Positions 9,427 to 18,684 of a DNA stretch of 64,000 bases are shown piece after piece; the stretch's first letter is position 1; the number at the start of each line of letters is the position of its first letter. This DNA is from Aquimarina brevivitae (GTDB lineage: Bacteria; Bacteroidota; Bacteroidia; Flavobacteriales; Flavobacteriaceae). The notes under the pieces were generated by a model that was not told the origin of the DNA, did not search any database, and saw nothing but the letters and a program-made list of their open reading frames with translations. The translations under genes were made by a program, and so were the position numbers. The stretch covers positions 558,001 through 622,000 of the forward strand of contig NZ_SGXE01000001.1 in assembly GCF_004216895.1 (NCBI RefSeq), in the 5' to 3' direction.

Positions 9427-11004
9427 CTATAAATTAATTTGAGTAGAAAGATTGTTTTCAAACATAACTGCTATTTTTTTTGCCTTTCTTGTTCGATTGA
9501 AGCCTAAGCAATAGTCATAATCAGAAATCTCTATATTCAACGAATCTCCTTTGAATTGAATGTTAAAACTTCCTTTAGAAAAATTGACATTATTCCCTGA
9601 TATTTTAAAATCACCTATCTCAGGGTGAATGTGCAAAAACGCTATTTTTTTACTTTTCTTTCCGTTTGGAATTTCATCAATAATTTCTATTTTGGAATCT
9701 TCTGTAATAAAAATTCTTTTATGTAAAAGGTTTAATTTTTTATATCCATTGTGAGTTGCCTCAATATAATTTTGTTTTTCTTTAAGTTGAACTATTTTAG
9801 ATCTTCTGGCAACTCTAAAACCATCCCAAACCTCACTTTGCTCTTTATCATCTATTTTAACTGTATTATGACTAGCTGTTTGGCGTTGTTCTAGCCTTAT
9901 GGCATTCTTTTCATATGTTGAAATTCCCGTATCTACTATAAAAGGTTTATTTTCTATATAAAGTTCAAAATTAAAGGTATCTGAATGCGCATGGCCAGGT
10001 TGATAACTTGGTCCTATATCACCTACATCTACAAATAACTCATAGTTTGACTTTCTTATCATTCTATAACCAGAATCACTTAACTTAACGCTATCTAATT
10101 GCAATCCTATTTTCTCAGCATATGTAAATAACTGTTTAGAACTGGGTGCTATATCATAAGTGCTATCATTGACCATAGGGATAGTACCATTTCTAAATGT
10201 TATTTCATTTAACCATCCAAGCATACTAATTGCTTTGACTTTAAGGTGCTCAACAAAGTCTTCTTTTTCTTTCCAACTGTTAAGGTTGATAAGATTTATA
10301 CAATCCAATAAACGATGTAACAAAATTTGATGATACATTGGTGACAGTTCAAAATGTGCTCCATCTTCTAAGATTTGTTCTTTAAGTTCTTCTGTTAATA
10401 TATTTTTTGCTTTTTTATAAAATCTTTCATCCTTAAAATAATAAGCCCCAAATAATAAAGAATATCCGTTTTCCAATAAATGATTTCCAAGTAGATGATA
10501 CTCTAGATTGTTTGTTAGGATCTGATAATGATTATATAAAGTTTGATCAATGTGATGATCCGCTATTTTGTGTTTTGATAAAAACTTAATCCAATTAATC
10601 CCTCTTAACGATATAGGGTAAGGTTCTTTACCATCCTTTAAAATACTATCTTGACTAAGATAGTTTTGGATCAAAACTAATCCTTGTTCCTTTGTAATAT
10701 TTTCTTGATTTAAAAAATCAAAGTAATTTAAGTTGTATGTCCAAAGTTTACCGTACTTTTTAAAGTTCCAATCAATTTGATTATCAAACAGATATGATTT
10801 GTTCAGAAAAATAAATGTGTTTTTATCCTTAAAAGTACTTGGATAGAGAAAAAAATCTTTCCATTCTAAAATTTCAACTTTCTTCGGTAAAGCGTTAGTA
10901 TATGTTTTTTTAAAGAATTTGCCTCTAACTTTATAGAAAAGCTGATAATAAATTTGCTTTAATTTTAGGTGTTTTACTGTTTCAAATAATATTAAAATAT
11001 TCAC
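9427..11004 (-). CDS. Heparinase II/III family protein (polysaccharide-locus type)
   Basis: A 525-residue protein with an N-terminal (alpha/alpha) toroid and a C-terminal beta-sandwich. Toroid motifs are GNHLLENGYSLLFGAYYF (about 178-195) and LSPMYHQILLHRLLD. Conserved PGHAHSDTFNFELYI and DTGISTYE lie near residues 335-360, and TASHNTV follows. These are the signature of Hepar_II_III proteins in polysaccharide clusters. I see no signal peptide, so it is probably not an ordinary secreted degradative lyase. In such loci it commonly sits beside the fused dehydrogenase and an O-antigen ligase, as here. It may epimerise, trim or modify uronate-containing intermediates. Its ATGA start overlaps the ligase stop. 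Confidence 0.85.
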   Translation of the reverse strand: MNILILFETVKHLKLKQIYYQLFYKVRGKFFKKTYTNALPKKVEILEWKDFFLYPSTFKDKNTFIFLNKSYLFDNQIDWNFKKYGKLWTYNLNYFDFLNQENITKEQGLVLIQNYLSQDSILKDGKEPYPISLRGINWIKFLSKHKIADHHIDQTLYNHYQILTNNLEYHLLGNHLLENGYSLLFGAYYFKDERFYKKAKNILTEELKEQILEDGAHFELSPMYHQILLHRLLDCINLINLNSWKEKEDFVEHLKVKAISMLGWLNEITFRNGTIPMVNDSTYDIAPSSKQLFTYAEKIGLQLDSVKLSDSGYRMIRKSNYELFVDVGDIGPSYQPGHAHSDTFNFELYIENKPFIVDTGISTYEKNAIRLEQRQTASHNTVKIDDKEQSEVWDGFRVARRSKIVQLKEKQNYIEATHNGYKKLNLLHKRIFITEDSKIEIIDEIPNGKKSKKIAFLHIHPEIGDFKISGNNVNFSKGSFNIQFKGDSLNIEISDYDYCLGFNRTRKAKKIAVMFENNLSTQINL

Positions 11005-12248
11005 AAAGTTTCAGGTTTTTTTGTCTCTTGTATTAGCAAACCAATCATAAAAAGAGAAGGAAGAATTCCAGCTTGTCTACTAAGAAATGGCTCTATCAAA
11101 CAAATTAAAAATATGAAAGCTATATAGAAAAGAAGAACTTCAGATTTTTTCTTATATGCAATATAAAAAAGAGCTATAAAGATGGATAAGAAAAGAATAA
11201 ATCCAATTATTCCTGAGCCAATATATGCTTTTAAAAATTCATTATGAGGGTCAAATACTCCTCTTTCTATAAGATAATTATAATTATACTTTAGGAGTTT
11301 GTCCTTTATCTTATCGTCAATATCTCCAACACCATAACCAAAAAAAGGAGCTTCTTGAATTAGCTCTAAAGAACATCGTGAATATTGAAAACGTTCCACT
11401 AAGCTCCCATTTGTTTGCTCCTCTATTTTCTCAATTTGTTGAATGGATTGGTTAAATCTAATATAAGAGAGATAAAATCCAAGACCCATAACTAAAATAA
11501 AGCTTGTTAAAATTACAGTTCTTTTTTTGCCTTTATTATTTTTAAAAGCTATGAAAGTTATATATGTCAAAATAATCAATAGAAGAATAATAGCAATTTT
11601 AGACTGTATTAAAAAAATTACCACAATAAATATAATACCAAATACATATTTTAAAAATTTATGTGATATAGCATTACTGAAAAAGAACAGAAAAAGTAAA
11701 CTTGTTAAAACAGAAAAAGAAAAATATAACCTATGTACGCCAAATGAAATAAAATTGGCACCACTATGGTAAGTGAAGTATCGGAAGGTATAAAAATTTA
11801 TACCTTCATTTATTGTCTTATTTATAAAGTACATTTTTTTATCAATGAAAAAATATACTAGATTGCCAAAACAAAAAATACAAATCAAAAAATTACTTAT
11901 AATAAATATTTTGATTAATCTTTCCTTAGGCCATTTCTTGTACAAAAGAAAAATCAAAGGAGCAATTATAAAAAAAGCTCGATGTTCGATACTCTTTAAT
12001 CCCCTAGATATGTCTTCAGACCAAAAAAGAGATGTAATTTGCCAGATCAGGAATAAAACAATGAATACATAATAATGTTTATATAACTTTACATTTTCTA
12101 GAAAATTTATTCTCTTGAATTGCATTACACCAAGCACCACCATTAATCCTATTAATGGTGATAGCATATTACGGTCTAATGGTAAAAGAAAAACGAACGC
12201 CCCTGTTACCAGCAGTATTGCTTTATCTAGATATTTTTTATAGCCCAT
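11001..12248 (-). CDS. O-antigen ligase/polymerase family membrane protein
   Basis: A 415-residue polytopic protein with around ten to eleven hydrophobic helices and a large loop at about residues 280-340. The loop has APFFGYGVGD and, further on, FDPHNEFLKAYIGSGIIG; the HNEF motif is the hallmark of the WaaL/O-antigen ligase family, whose periplasmic His acts in glycan transfer from undecaprenyl-PP. The early WSEDISRGLKS segment is also typical. It could ligate the finished chain or polymerise repeats. Together with the proteins at 1174-2433 and 18685-19794 it makes three polymerase/ligase candidates in one locus. Confidence 0.86.
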   Translation of the reverse strand: MGYKKYLDKAILLVTGAFVFLLPLDRNMLSPLIGLMVVLGVMQFKRINFLENVKLYKHYYVFIVLFLIWQITSLFWSEDISRGLKSIEHRAFFIIAPLIFLLYKKWPKERLIKIFIISNFLICIFCFGNLVYFFIDKKMYFINKTINEGINFYTFRYFTYHSGANFISFGVHRLYFSFSVLTSLLFLFFFSNAISHKFLKYVFGIIFIVVIFLIQSKIAIILLLIILTYITFIAFKNNKGKKRTVILTSFILVMGLGFYLSYIRFNQSIQQIEKIEEQTNGSLVERFQYSRCSLELIQEAPFFGYGVGDIDDKIKDKLLKYNYNYLIERGVFDPHNEFLKAYIGSGIIGFILFLSIFIALFYIAYKKKSEVLLFYIAFIFLICLIEPFLSRQAGILPSLFMIGLLIQETKKPETL

Positions 12249-12252
12249 TCAA

Positions 12253-14370
12253 TTAATTAATTACTACCCATTCTTGATTTTTTAAAGAATCAATAGCAGC
12301 AAAAGAAGCCTTCGTTGTATTTACAATCTCTTCAAAAGGAATTATTGGATTATTCCCTCGTATCTGTTGTAAAATAAGTTCATCAAACTGATTATAATGT
12401 CCCTTATCCTGTTTTGAGGAGGAGTTACCGCCTTTGAATCCATAAGCTTTTAACTTTCTCCAATTGTCCATAATCAAAGTACGTTCTTGGGAATATACCT
12501 CCACTCTTTCTTTAGAATATGCCTTGCTTCCGTTTGCAAAATAATTAATGACGGCATTACTCCCATTCTCATATTTTAATAAAATACTAGCATTATCTGT
12601 ATTCTCTTCCGGGTTTTTACCCATTGCATTCATACATATAGCCTTTACCTTACTACCAGCAAAATATGTACAAAGATCAATATAGTGACAGGCTTCACCA
12701 ATGATTCTTCCTCCTCCCACTTCCATATCATGAACCCACACATCTTCTGGAATAAAGCCAGCATTCATTGTAGCAATAATATTAATTGGTGTATTATCGT
12801 TTCCTAAGAGCTTTTTCATTTTTTTTGCCAGTGGAGCAAAACGACGATTAAAGCCTACAGAAATAGTGACATTTTGATTATTATATTCCTCGATTATAGC
12901 ATCCAATTCAGAATTTGTTAAGGCTAAAGGTTTTTCAACAAAAACACTCTTACCTGCTTTTAAGGTTTCCAAAACCATCGGGGCATGCATATTATGCTTC
13001 GTAGTAACAAATACCAAGTCGACCTCATCATCCTTTAATATCTCTTTATAATCAGATGTTGATTTTGCAATATCATAACGCTTAGCCATAATAGTTGAGG
13101 TAAGTCCACCAGAGCTAGCAATAAATTTTATATCGGCACCAATTTTTCTAAGATTTGGTAAAATAGTTGAGCTAGTAAAATTACCCGAGCCAATTATTCC
13201 AATGACACCCTTCTTATTGGTAAAAGACTTTTTTGAAATCTTAACTGATGATCTGGGAGGTTCTGTTTCATTATATTCTAGAATAGAAGCAATAGATTTT
13301 GAGTTTTTCATGTCTCCATAAATCTTCTGATATTCTCCTAATGGGATTTTTTCCGTGATTAGAGGTTTTACATCTAGTGTGCCTCTAGAAATAGCATTTA
13401 ATATTGCTTCAAAATTTCTTTTTTCTGTCCATCGCACGTATCCTATTGGATAATCATTTCCTTTCTGCTCATATTCTTCGTCATATCTTCCTGGGCCATA
13501 TGAGCAAGAAACCTGAAATGAAATTTCTTTTTCATAAAAATCTGCTCTACTTATGTCCAGTCCAATTACGCCAACAAGAACTATACGACCTCTTTTCCTA
13601 CACATATTTGCAGATTGAGAAATGATTTCGTTACTCTTGTTAGATGCAGTTATGATTATACCGTCTGCTCCTACACCATTTGTATATATCTCTACAAATT
13701 TAATCTGATCTGTACCTTCAGCAGGGTTTATCGCAGTTATACCTTTTTCCTTGGCAATTTTTATTTTTTCATCGTCATAATCGAAACCAATGACATTACA
13801 CCCATTAGCTAAAAGTAACTCCGCCGTTACCAAGCCTATTAGACCTAATCCTACCACGACTATAGTTTCTCCAAAAGTTGGATTCAATAATCGAATACCT
13901 TGTAATCCTATAGATCCAATTACTGTAAAAGCTGCTTCTTCGTATGAAACATTGTCTGGTATTTTGGCCACCAAATTTTTTGGTATGTTTACATACTCTG
14001 CATGATTACCATTTGATGCTACTCGATCTCCTACTTTGAATTCAGCAACTCCTTTACCAATAGCTACTACTTCTCCAACATTACAGTACCCAAGTGGTAA
14101 AGGTTGATTCAATTTATTAAAAACGGCATCCATAGTTGGTTTAAGACCGTCTGTTTTAACCTTATCAAGTACCATCTTAACTTTATCCGGTTGTTGTCTT
14201 GCCTTTTGAATAAAATTTGCCTTTCCAAATTCAACCAACATTCTTTCAGTTCCTAATGAAACTAAAGTTTTATGTGTCCTTATTAAAACGTGGCCTGATT
14301 TTATAGTTGGGACTGGGACCTCTTCTAAAATAGTTTCTCCATTTTTGAGATCTTGTATGATTTGTTTCAT
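12253..14370 (-). CDS. Fused zinc-type (MDR) dehydrogenase - Gfo/Idh/MocA oxidoreductase
   Basis: A 705-residue two-domain fusion. Residues 1 to about 370 are a medium-chain dehydrogenase: GroES-like fold with VGDRVASNGNHAEY, then a Rossmann domain with VVGLGLIGLVTAELL, GADGIIITAS and RGRIVLVGV. Residues about 385-705 are a Gfo/Idh/MocA oxidoreductase: IGIIGSGNFTSSTILPNL, VFVEKPLALT and GEACHYIDLC. Both halves look intact for NAD(P) binding. It should act on a nucleotide-sugar or a glycan-linked sugar as a redox or epimerising pair. The arrangement is known from other polysaccharide loci beside heparinase-like genes. The 705 residues equal one MDR plus one Gfo protein. The substrate is unknown. 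Confidence 0.9.
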   Translation of the reverse strand: MKQIIQDLKNGETILEEVPVPTIKSGHVLIRTHKTLVSLGTERMLVEFGKANFIQKARQQPDKVKMVLDKVKTDGLKPTMDAVFNKLNQPLPLGYCNVGEVVAIGKGVAEFKVGDRVASNGNHAEYVNIPKNLVAKIPDNVSYEEAAFTVIGSIGLQGIRLLNPTFGETIVVVGLGLIGLVTAELLLANGCNVIGFDYDDEKIKIAKEKGITAINPAEGTDQIKFVEIYTNGVGADGIIITASNKSNEIISQSANMCRKRGRIVLVGVIGLDISRADFYEKEISFQVSCSYGPGRYDEEYEQKGNDYPIGYVRWTEKRNFEAILNAISRGTLDVKPLITEKIPLGEYQKIYGDMKNSKSIASILEYNETEPPRSSVKISKKSFTNKKGVIGIIGSGNFTSSTILPNLRKIGADIKFIASSGGLTSTIMAKRYDIAKSTSDYKEILKDDEVDLVFVTTKHNMHAPMVLETLKAGKSVFVEKPLALTNSELDAIIEEYNNQNVTISVGFNRRFAPLAKKMKKLLGNDNTPINIIATMNAGFIPEDVWVHDMEVGGGRIIGEACHYIDLCTYFAGSKVKAICMNAMGKNPEENTDNASILLKYENGSNAVINYFANGSKAYSKERVEVYSQERTLIMDNWRKLKAYGFKGGNSSSKQDKGHYNQFDELILQQIRGNNPIIPFEEIVNTTKASFAAIDSLKNQEWVVIN

Positions 14371-14448
14371 TTGGTTAATTTTTCATTTTTATAATAAATA
14401 AAAACTTTTGTGAATTACACATAGGATTATTGATAAAATCATATTAGA

Positions 14449-15213
14449 TCAATTTAATAACTCTTTAATCTCTTTACGATTAGGGTAGTTAATTAATACA
14501 GCTTTATACTTTCCTTTAAATACAAATATACTACCAGCTGCAACTCCTATCACTTTATGCTTTTTAATCATTTCTCTAATATGATTTAAACTTCCTGCAC
14601 CTCCTAAAACAGTCATAGGAATATTAATACAAGACCTTACCACATCTATTAACTTATGATCATAACCCTTCATCATACCATCATTATCGATGGAGTTAAT
14701 TACAATTTCTCCCACTCCCAATTTCTCAAACTTCATTGCCAATTCTTTTGGGTCTTTTCCAGTTGCTTTGGTTCCATTGTGTGTATATACTTGGTATTTA
14801 CCAAAAAGTCCTTTTTTTTTGACATCCAAAACAGCAATAACGCTTTGCACACCGACAGCTGCGGCAATATCGGCAATCAAATCCGGATTATTAATAATTG
14901 ATGAGCTAAGTGCAACTTTTTCAGCTCCTAAATGAATAATTTGTTTAGCATCTTCAACAGTTTTTACTCCACCACCATAACAAAGAGGCATTCTAGACTC
15001 ATTTGCTAAATTCTGTATCATTTTAAAATCAGGTTTACGATTTTCTTTAGTTGCATCTATATCCAACACCATTAGCTCGTCAACTTCTTTTTCATTAAAA
15101 ATTTTAACTGCATTTATAGGGTCTCCAACATACTTGGAGTCCTTAAACTGTACAGTTTTTACCAGCCCTTTATTTCTAACCAAAAGACAAGGTATAATTC
15201 GTGATCTTAACAT
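14449..15213 (-). CDS. HisF-like cyclase subunit of a sugar-amidation system (not histidine biosynthesis)
   Basis: A 254-residue TIM barrel of the HisF family. Barrel phosphate-binding motifs are present: GGGVKTVEDA, GEIVINSIDNDG and LGGAGSLNHI. The N-terminus reads IIPCLLVRN, so the catalytic Asp11 of true HisF (IPCLDV) is replaced by Leu, whereas the nearby Lys (position 19 in canonical numbering) and an Asp in the VLDVKK strand remain. This loss is expected for HisF homologues of O-antigen loci, which work with HisH-like and WbpG-like partners to deliver ammonia for acetamidino-sugar formation. It follows hisH-like with a 3-base gap, so it belongs to the trio at 14449-16964. Confidence 0.9.
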   Translation of the reverse strand: MLRSRIIPCLLVRNKGLVKTVQFKDSKYVGDPINAVKIFNEKEVDELMVLDIDATKENRKPDFKMIQNLANESRMPLCYGGGVKTVEDAKQIIHLGAEKVALSSSIINNPDLIADIAAAVGVQSVIAVLDVKKKGLFGKYQVYTHNGTKATGKDPKELAMKFEKLGVGEIVINSIDNDGMMKGYDHKLIDVVRSCINIPMTVLGGAGSLNHIREMIKKHKVIGVAAGSIFVFKGKYKAVLINYPNRKEIKELLN

Positions 15214-15216
15214 AAA

Positions 15217-15831
15217 TTATAGGTTAGCAAAATTTTTAAACAATTGAATACCATTACTATGACTTTTTTCAGGATGAAATTGCATGCCAAAGACATTATT
15301 GTTATTTACTGCAGAAGAAAATTCATTTCCATAATAAGTACTTGCTAATCTGTTTTCCAAAGATTCACAAGAAAAATAATACGTATGTAGAAAATAAAAC
15401 CCGTGATCGAAGTCAATATTCTCGAATATCCTGTGCGGTTTTGTAGGCTTTATCGAATTCCATCCTAAATGCGGTAAATAAGGTTTTTCATCAAATAAAT
15501 CAATATCAAATTTTTTTACCACCCCATTAATATAACCTAACCCTTTTAACTCACCTTCTTCGCTGTTTTTGGCTAAAATCTGCATTCCAACGCAAATACC
15601 CATTGTTGGTACTTTCTCCTCCAAAACTAATCTATCCAATTCCTTTTGAAATCCTGATTTAAGCAATTGATCCATCGTTTCATCAAATGCTCCTACACCT
15701 GGTAGAATTAGCTTGGTTGCACCTTTCAATTCTTCTGGAGTATTAGCGACATAACATTCTACATTTAACTGTTTGTAAATATTTAATATAGCCTGTATAT
15801 TACCAGATCCATAATTAACTATTTTGATCAT
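15217..15831 (-). CDS. HisH-like glutamine amidotransferase subunit
   Basis: A 204-residue class I glutaminase. It has the nucleophile elbow GICVGMQ (Cys at about residue 80), LILPGVGAF near the N-terminus, and the His-Glu of the triad in FGMQFHPEKS near the C-terminus. It should hydrolyse glutamine and channel ammonia into the HisF-like barrel next door. The ATGA overlap with the amidotransferase gene upstream indicates coupled translation. Context (WbpG-like gene upstream, divergent HisF downstream, glycan locus all around, no other his genes) argues that it serves sugar amidation rather than histidine synthesis. Confidence 0.92.
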   Translation of the reverse strand: MIKIVNYGSGNIQAILNIYKQLNVECYVANTPEELKGATKLILPGVGAFDETMDQLLKSGFQKELDRLVLEEKVPTMGICVGMQILAKNSEEGELKGLGYINGVVKKFDIDLFDEKPYLPHLGWNSIKPTKPHRIFENIDFDHGFYFLHTYYFSCESLENRLASTYYGNEFSSAVNNNNVFGMQFHPEKSHSNGIQLFKNFANL

Positions 15832-16964
15832 CTCTTACCTCCTCTTTCTAAACCAATAATTCTCATCATTTTAGCTCCAATATTATAAATGTTCTCTTGA
15901 GATTTATAATCTTTATATGTTTTATTAGGTGCATCCATATAGCTTTGTAACTCTTCAACAGATATTCCTAATTTGTTTGCTACGAACTCAAAATCCTGTT
16001 TGATTGTCTGCGGATCATAAGCAGGTTTTTTCAATTCATCTATTGCTTCATCTCTCGTCATTTGTCCGGTAAGAATTAAACTAGAAAACTGAACCTTTCT
16101 AGTATCAAATCCAAATTTTTTCGGCAACCAATATGCCTCATAAAACCTTGTAAAACGTGACTCGAAATGTTTCTGAGGGTATTTTTGATAACCAAATTTA
16201 TCTACCAATAATTGCATAGCATCTTCTTTATGATACGGTATATAATCTAAAGGTCTAATTAATTTTATTCCCTTAAAATATGGTAAGTATACTTTATGCC
16301 ATAAAATATTGGTTACAGGATAATCTTTTAATTTCCCTGTTCCATGTTTTTTATAAATATCTTTTAATTGAATAGAGTCTGACTGATAATACATCCATTC
16401 CAATGGATTTCTAACACATTCTGTAGAGTAATTACCTCCTGTGAGGATATATTTTATTTTATGCTTAGAGGCAAATTTATACATTGTTGCAAAAAATGCA
16501 TGATCCTGTGGAACATCAACATGTGGAACACCAGATTTAAAAAAGGCTAATTGAAGATCCTTTATTTCCTCCCAATTAATAACCTCTGTATATAAGTCCA
16601 GGCCTAACCCATCTACTAAACGTTCTATGTTATTTACTGCAATTTGAGAATTCCATCCTGCATCTACATGAAAAACCAAAGGACGAAGACCATATATCTC
16701 TTTCATCGCATATAATAGATAAGAACTATCTATTCCTCCACTCATACCCATTAAACAATCAAAGTCTTTGCCCTCTCCTTCTTTTTTAATTTTGAAAATA
16801 ATATCGTTTAATTCCCTTTCTCCTCTTTCGTCCGTATGCCAATTGGGTAAAATATCTTTATAATAGGTATTACAATGATCGCAAACTCCATGTTCATCAA
16901 ACACGATTTTTGAATCCGTTGTATCCATGACACAATTCGTACATATTTGATATTCTCTGTTCAT
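15828..16964 (-). CDS. N-acetyl sugar amidotransferase (WbpG/PseA-like)
   Basis: A 378-residue PP-loop ATPase that, in P. aeruginosa O-antigen synthesis, adenylates an N-acetyl group and replaces its oxygen with ammonia to give an acetamidino sugar. It has a zinc ribbon with CTNC at residues 8-11 and CDHC at 28-31. These are followed by the PP-loop MSGGIDSSYLLY at about 73-84 and the conserved LTGGNYSTEC and WHKVYLPYFKGI segments. Length and motif order match the family. It heads a three-gene set with the HisH- and HisF-like genes. The sugar amidated here is not evident; ManNAc-type uronate made by WecB/WecC is one candidate. Confidence 0.93.
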   Translation of the reverse strand: MNREYQICTNCVMDTTDSKIVFDEHGVCDHCNTYYKDILPNWHTDERGERELNDIIFKIKKEGEGKDFDCLMGMSGGIDSSYLLYAMKEIYGLRPLVFHVDAGWNSQIAVNNIERLVDGLGLDLYTEVINWEEIKDLQLAFFKSGVPHVDVPQDHAFFATMYKFASKHKIKYILTGGNYSTECVRNPLEWMYYQSDSIQLKDIYKKHGTGKLKDYPVTNILWHKVYLPYFKGIKLIRPLDYIPYHKEDAMQLLVDKFGYQKYPQKHFESRFTRFYEAYWLPKKFGFDTRKVQFSSLILTGQMTRDEAIDELKKPAYDPQTIKQDFEFVANKLGISVEELQSYMDAPNKTYKDYKSQENIYNIGAKMMRIIGLERGGKR

Positions 16965-16966
16965 AA

Positions 16967-18037
16967 TTATTCTTTATAATCTATATTACTTAGGTTTGTG
17001 TTTTCAATAGCATCCAAAAAGCCTTGATACATATTTTTCATTGTGCAAAATTCAGAATAATATTGAAATGCATTTTTTCCAAGATTTCTTGCATATTCAA
17101 TATCCGTGCATAATTTGATCAAATAAAATTCTAAGGACTTTATTGAATCTTCACAAAATATACTGTTCACTTCATGTTTTATATTTGTTTTTTCGCCTCC
17201 GCTTATAGAATTGATTTTTGTCAAAAAAGGTACCCCGTAACCTAAACTTTGTAAAACAGACAAGCCAGATTGACCAAAGGAAACGGAAACAATAGCTTCC
17301 CTATAAAAACTTTCTAGCTCAGCAACATGTTCTAATCTTCCTGCAAAAAAAACTCTTTTCTCAATGTTATTTTCTACAACAATATTTTTTAACTTCTCTT
17401 TTTCAGAACCGTCTCCGATAAATATTAAATTTATATAATCTGGAATTTTACTCAAAATGTTCGAAAATGCTTTAATCAGTATATCGTTTTGTTTTCTCTG
17501 ATTTAAGCTACCAACAAATAGAATCTTATTCTTTTTTTTATTTTCAAAAGATTTTATTGTATTACTTACGTCAAAAGTGTTATTTGCAACGTAAGTTTTT
17601 CTATCAGTAAGTCCCATATTAACAAAATCCTTTCTAGACTTTTGAGTATAGAATATATTTGCATCAGCCTTTTTTGACAAATAAAGTCTAGCTTTATTTG
17701 CAATTTTGCTATTGGTTAGCCAAGCTCCCCATAAAATTAATTTTGCATTCTTATTATGAGAATAAATAGAAATTATTGTATTAATCCATCTTAAGTCAAA
17801 AAGTAATATTATATAATCATAATTTTGCTTTTTGACTTCACTTAATATTCCTTTTTGAATAAAAAAAGGCCCTATTTCTTTTGAGGGAAATATTAACTCT
17901 GAATACTTATCTGTTTCTTCAACTGTTTTATTTCCAGAATGCAATACTACCAATTCATATTTTTCCGCTAAAAGGTTAAATAGAGGTTTTCTATAATGTA
18001 ATATATAGTTATAACATAATAATATTTTCTTCTTCAT
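16967..18037 (-). CDS. Glycosyltransferase family 4 (GT-B)
   Basis: A 356-residue cytoplasmic GT-B enzyme. The N-domain begins [19 protein letters not shown], the usual start of polysaccharide GT4 proteins that read 'Y..hYR.plf'. The C-domain shows [20 protein letters not shown] (donor-binding loop with a basic cluster), [14 protein letters not shown] and a late [20 protein letters not shown]. The last segment replaces the E-x7-E motif with a weaker SGLSVLQS version. Only two bases separate it from the amidotransferase gene, and it overlaps the acetyltransferase by ATGA. Sugar specificity cannot be read. Confidence 0.85.
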   Translation of the reverse strand: MKKKILLCYNYILHYRKPLFNLLAEKYELVVLHSGNKTVEETDKYSELIFPSKEIGPFFIQKGILSEVKKQNYDYIILLFDLRWINTIISIYSHNKNAKLILWGAWLTNSKIANKARLYLSKKADANIFYTQKSRKDFVNMGLTDRKTYVANNTFDVSNTIKSFENKKKNKILFVGSLNQRKQNDILIKAFSNILSKIPDYINLIFIGDGSEKEKLKNIVVENNIEKRVFFAGRLEHVAELESFYREAIVSVSFGQSGLSVLQSLGYGVPFLTKINSISGGEKTNIKHEVNSIFCEDSIKSLEFYLIKLCTDIEYARNLGKNAFQYYSEFCTMKNMYQGFLDAIENTNLSNIDYKE

Positions 18038-18672
18038 AACTGTTTTTCCTTATTTAAGTCTTTGGAAAAGCGTTTGATAAATTCATCTGGGTTCTTAAAA
18101 TGACTTGCAAAGTTAGTTAGATTTCTATCGTTTAATTCCCACCATTTTGAATTTAACAAATCAACGATCATCTTTTCTGGAAATCGTTTCTTAATTTGCC
18201 TAGCCGGGACACCGCCCATTATAGTATATGGGGGAACATCCTTTGTTACGACACTACCCATTCCTATAACAGCACCTGTTCCAATATTTACTCCTTGTTT
18301 TATTAAAGCATTTTGACCAATCCATACATCATGCCCTATTACAGTCTTTTTTACTGGCTCTCTATTATGCTCAGAAAATTTTGCTTTTACACTATCTCTT
18401 CCTTTATAAAATACTGGAGACATTGAAACCCAATGGTAAGGATGCATTCCCCCTCCAATAATTACACCATTTGCAATGGAACAAAAGGAACCTATTTCTG
18501 CACTTGTAATTTCACAATTATAACCACAAAAAGAATGTTTCCCCATTATAGTATTAACTATATTTGAACCTGCCTCCACCTTTGAAGTGGAATCTATCTT
18601 TGAGTTTCTAATAGCGCTTCCTTTTATTTTTTTTAAGGTTTTCGCCAATATATACCTTAATATATTTATCAT
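18034..18672 (-). CDS. CatB-type hexapeptide O-acetyltransferase
   Basis: A 212-residue left-handed beta-helix acyltransferase. Hexapeptide turns run from about residue 30 to 150 (for instance [49 protein letters not shown]), ending in the family's [18 protein letters not shown]. The [10 protein letters not shown] segment carries the catalytic-type histidine. It most likely transfers acetyl from acetyl-CoA to a sugar or nucleotide-sugar of the repeat unit. It lies between the EpsG-like polymerase and a GT4, overlapping the latter by ATGA. The exact sugar and hydroxyl or amine acceptor are unknown. Confidence 0.9.
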   Translation of the reverse strand: MINILRYILAKTLKKIKGSAIRNSKIDSTSKVEAGSNIVNTIMGKHSFCGYNCEITSAEIGSFCSIANGVIIGGGMHPYHWVSMSPVFYKGRDSVKAKFSEHNREPVKKTVIGHDVWIGQNALIKQGVNIGTGAVIGMGSVVTKDVPPYTIMGGVPARQIKKRFPEKMIVDLLNSKWWELNDRNLTNFASHFKNPDEFIKRFSKDLNKEKQL

Positions 18673-18684
18673 ATAATAAAAAAT

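Noticed and set aside
9426..9461. Longer WbuB-like GT starting at 9461
   Set aside because: It would overlap the heparinase-like gene by 35 bases and add residues unlike the family. MHILFITDNF at 9425 is the canonical start.
14449..15831. Reading the HisH and HisF genes as histidine biosynthesis
   Set aside because: HisF lacks Asp11, no other his gene is present, and both lie directly after a WbpG-like sugar amidotransferase in a glycan locus.
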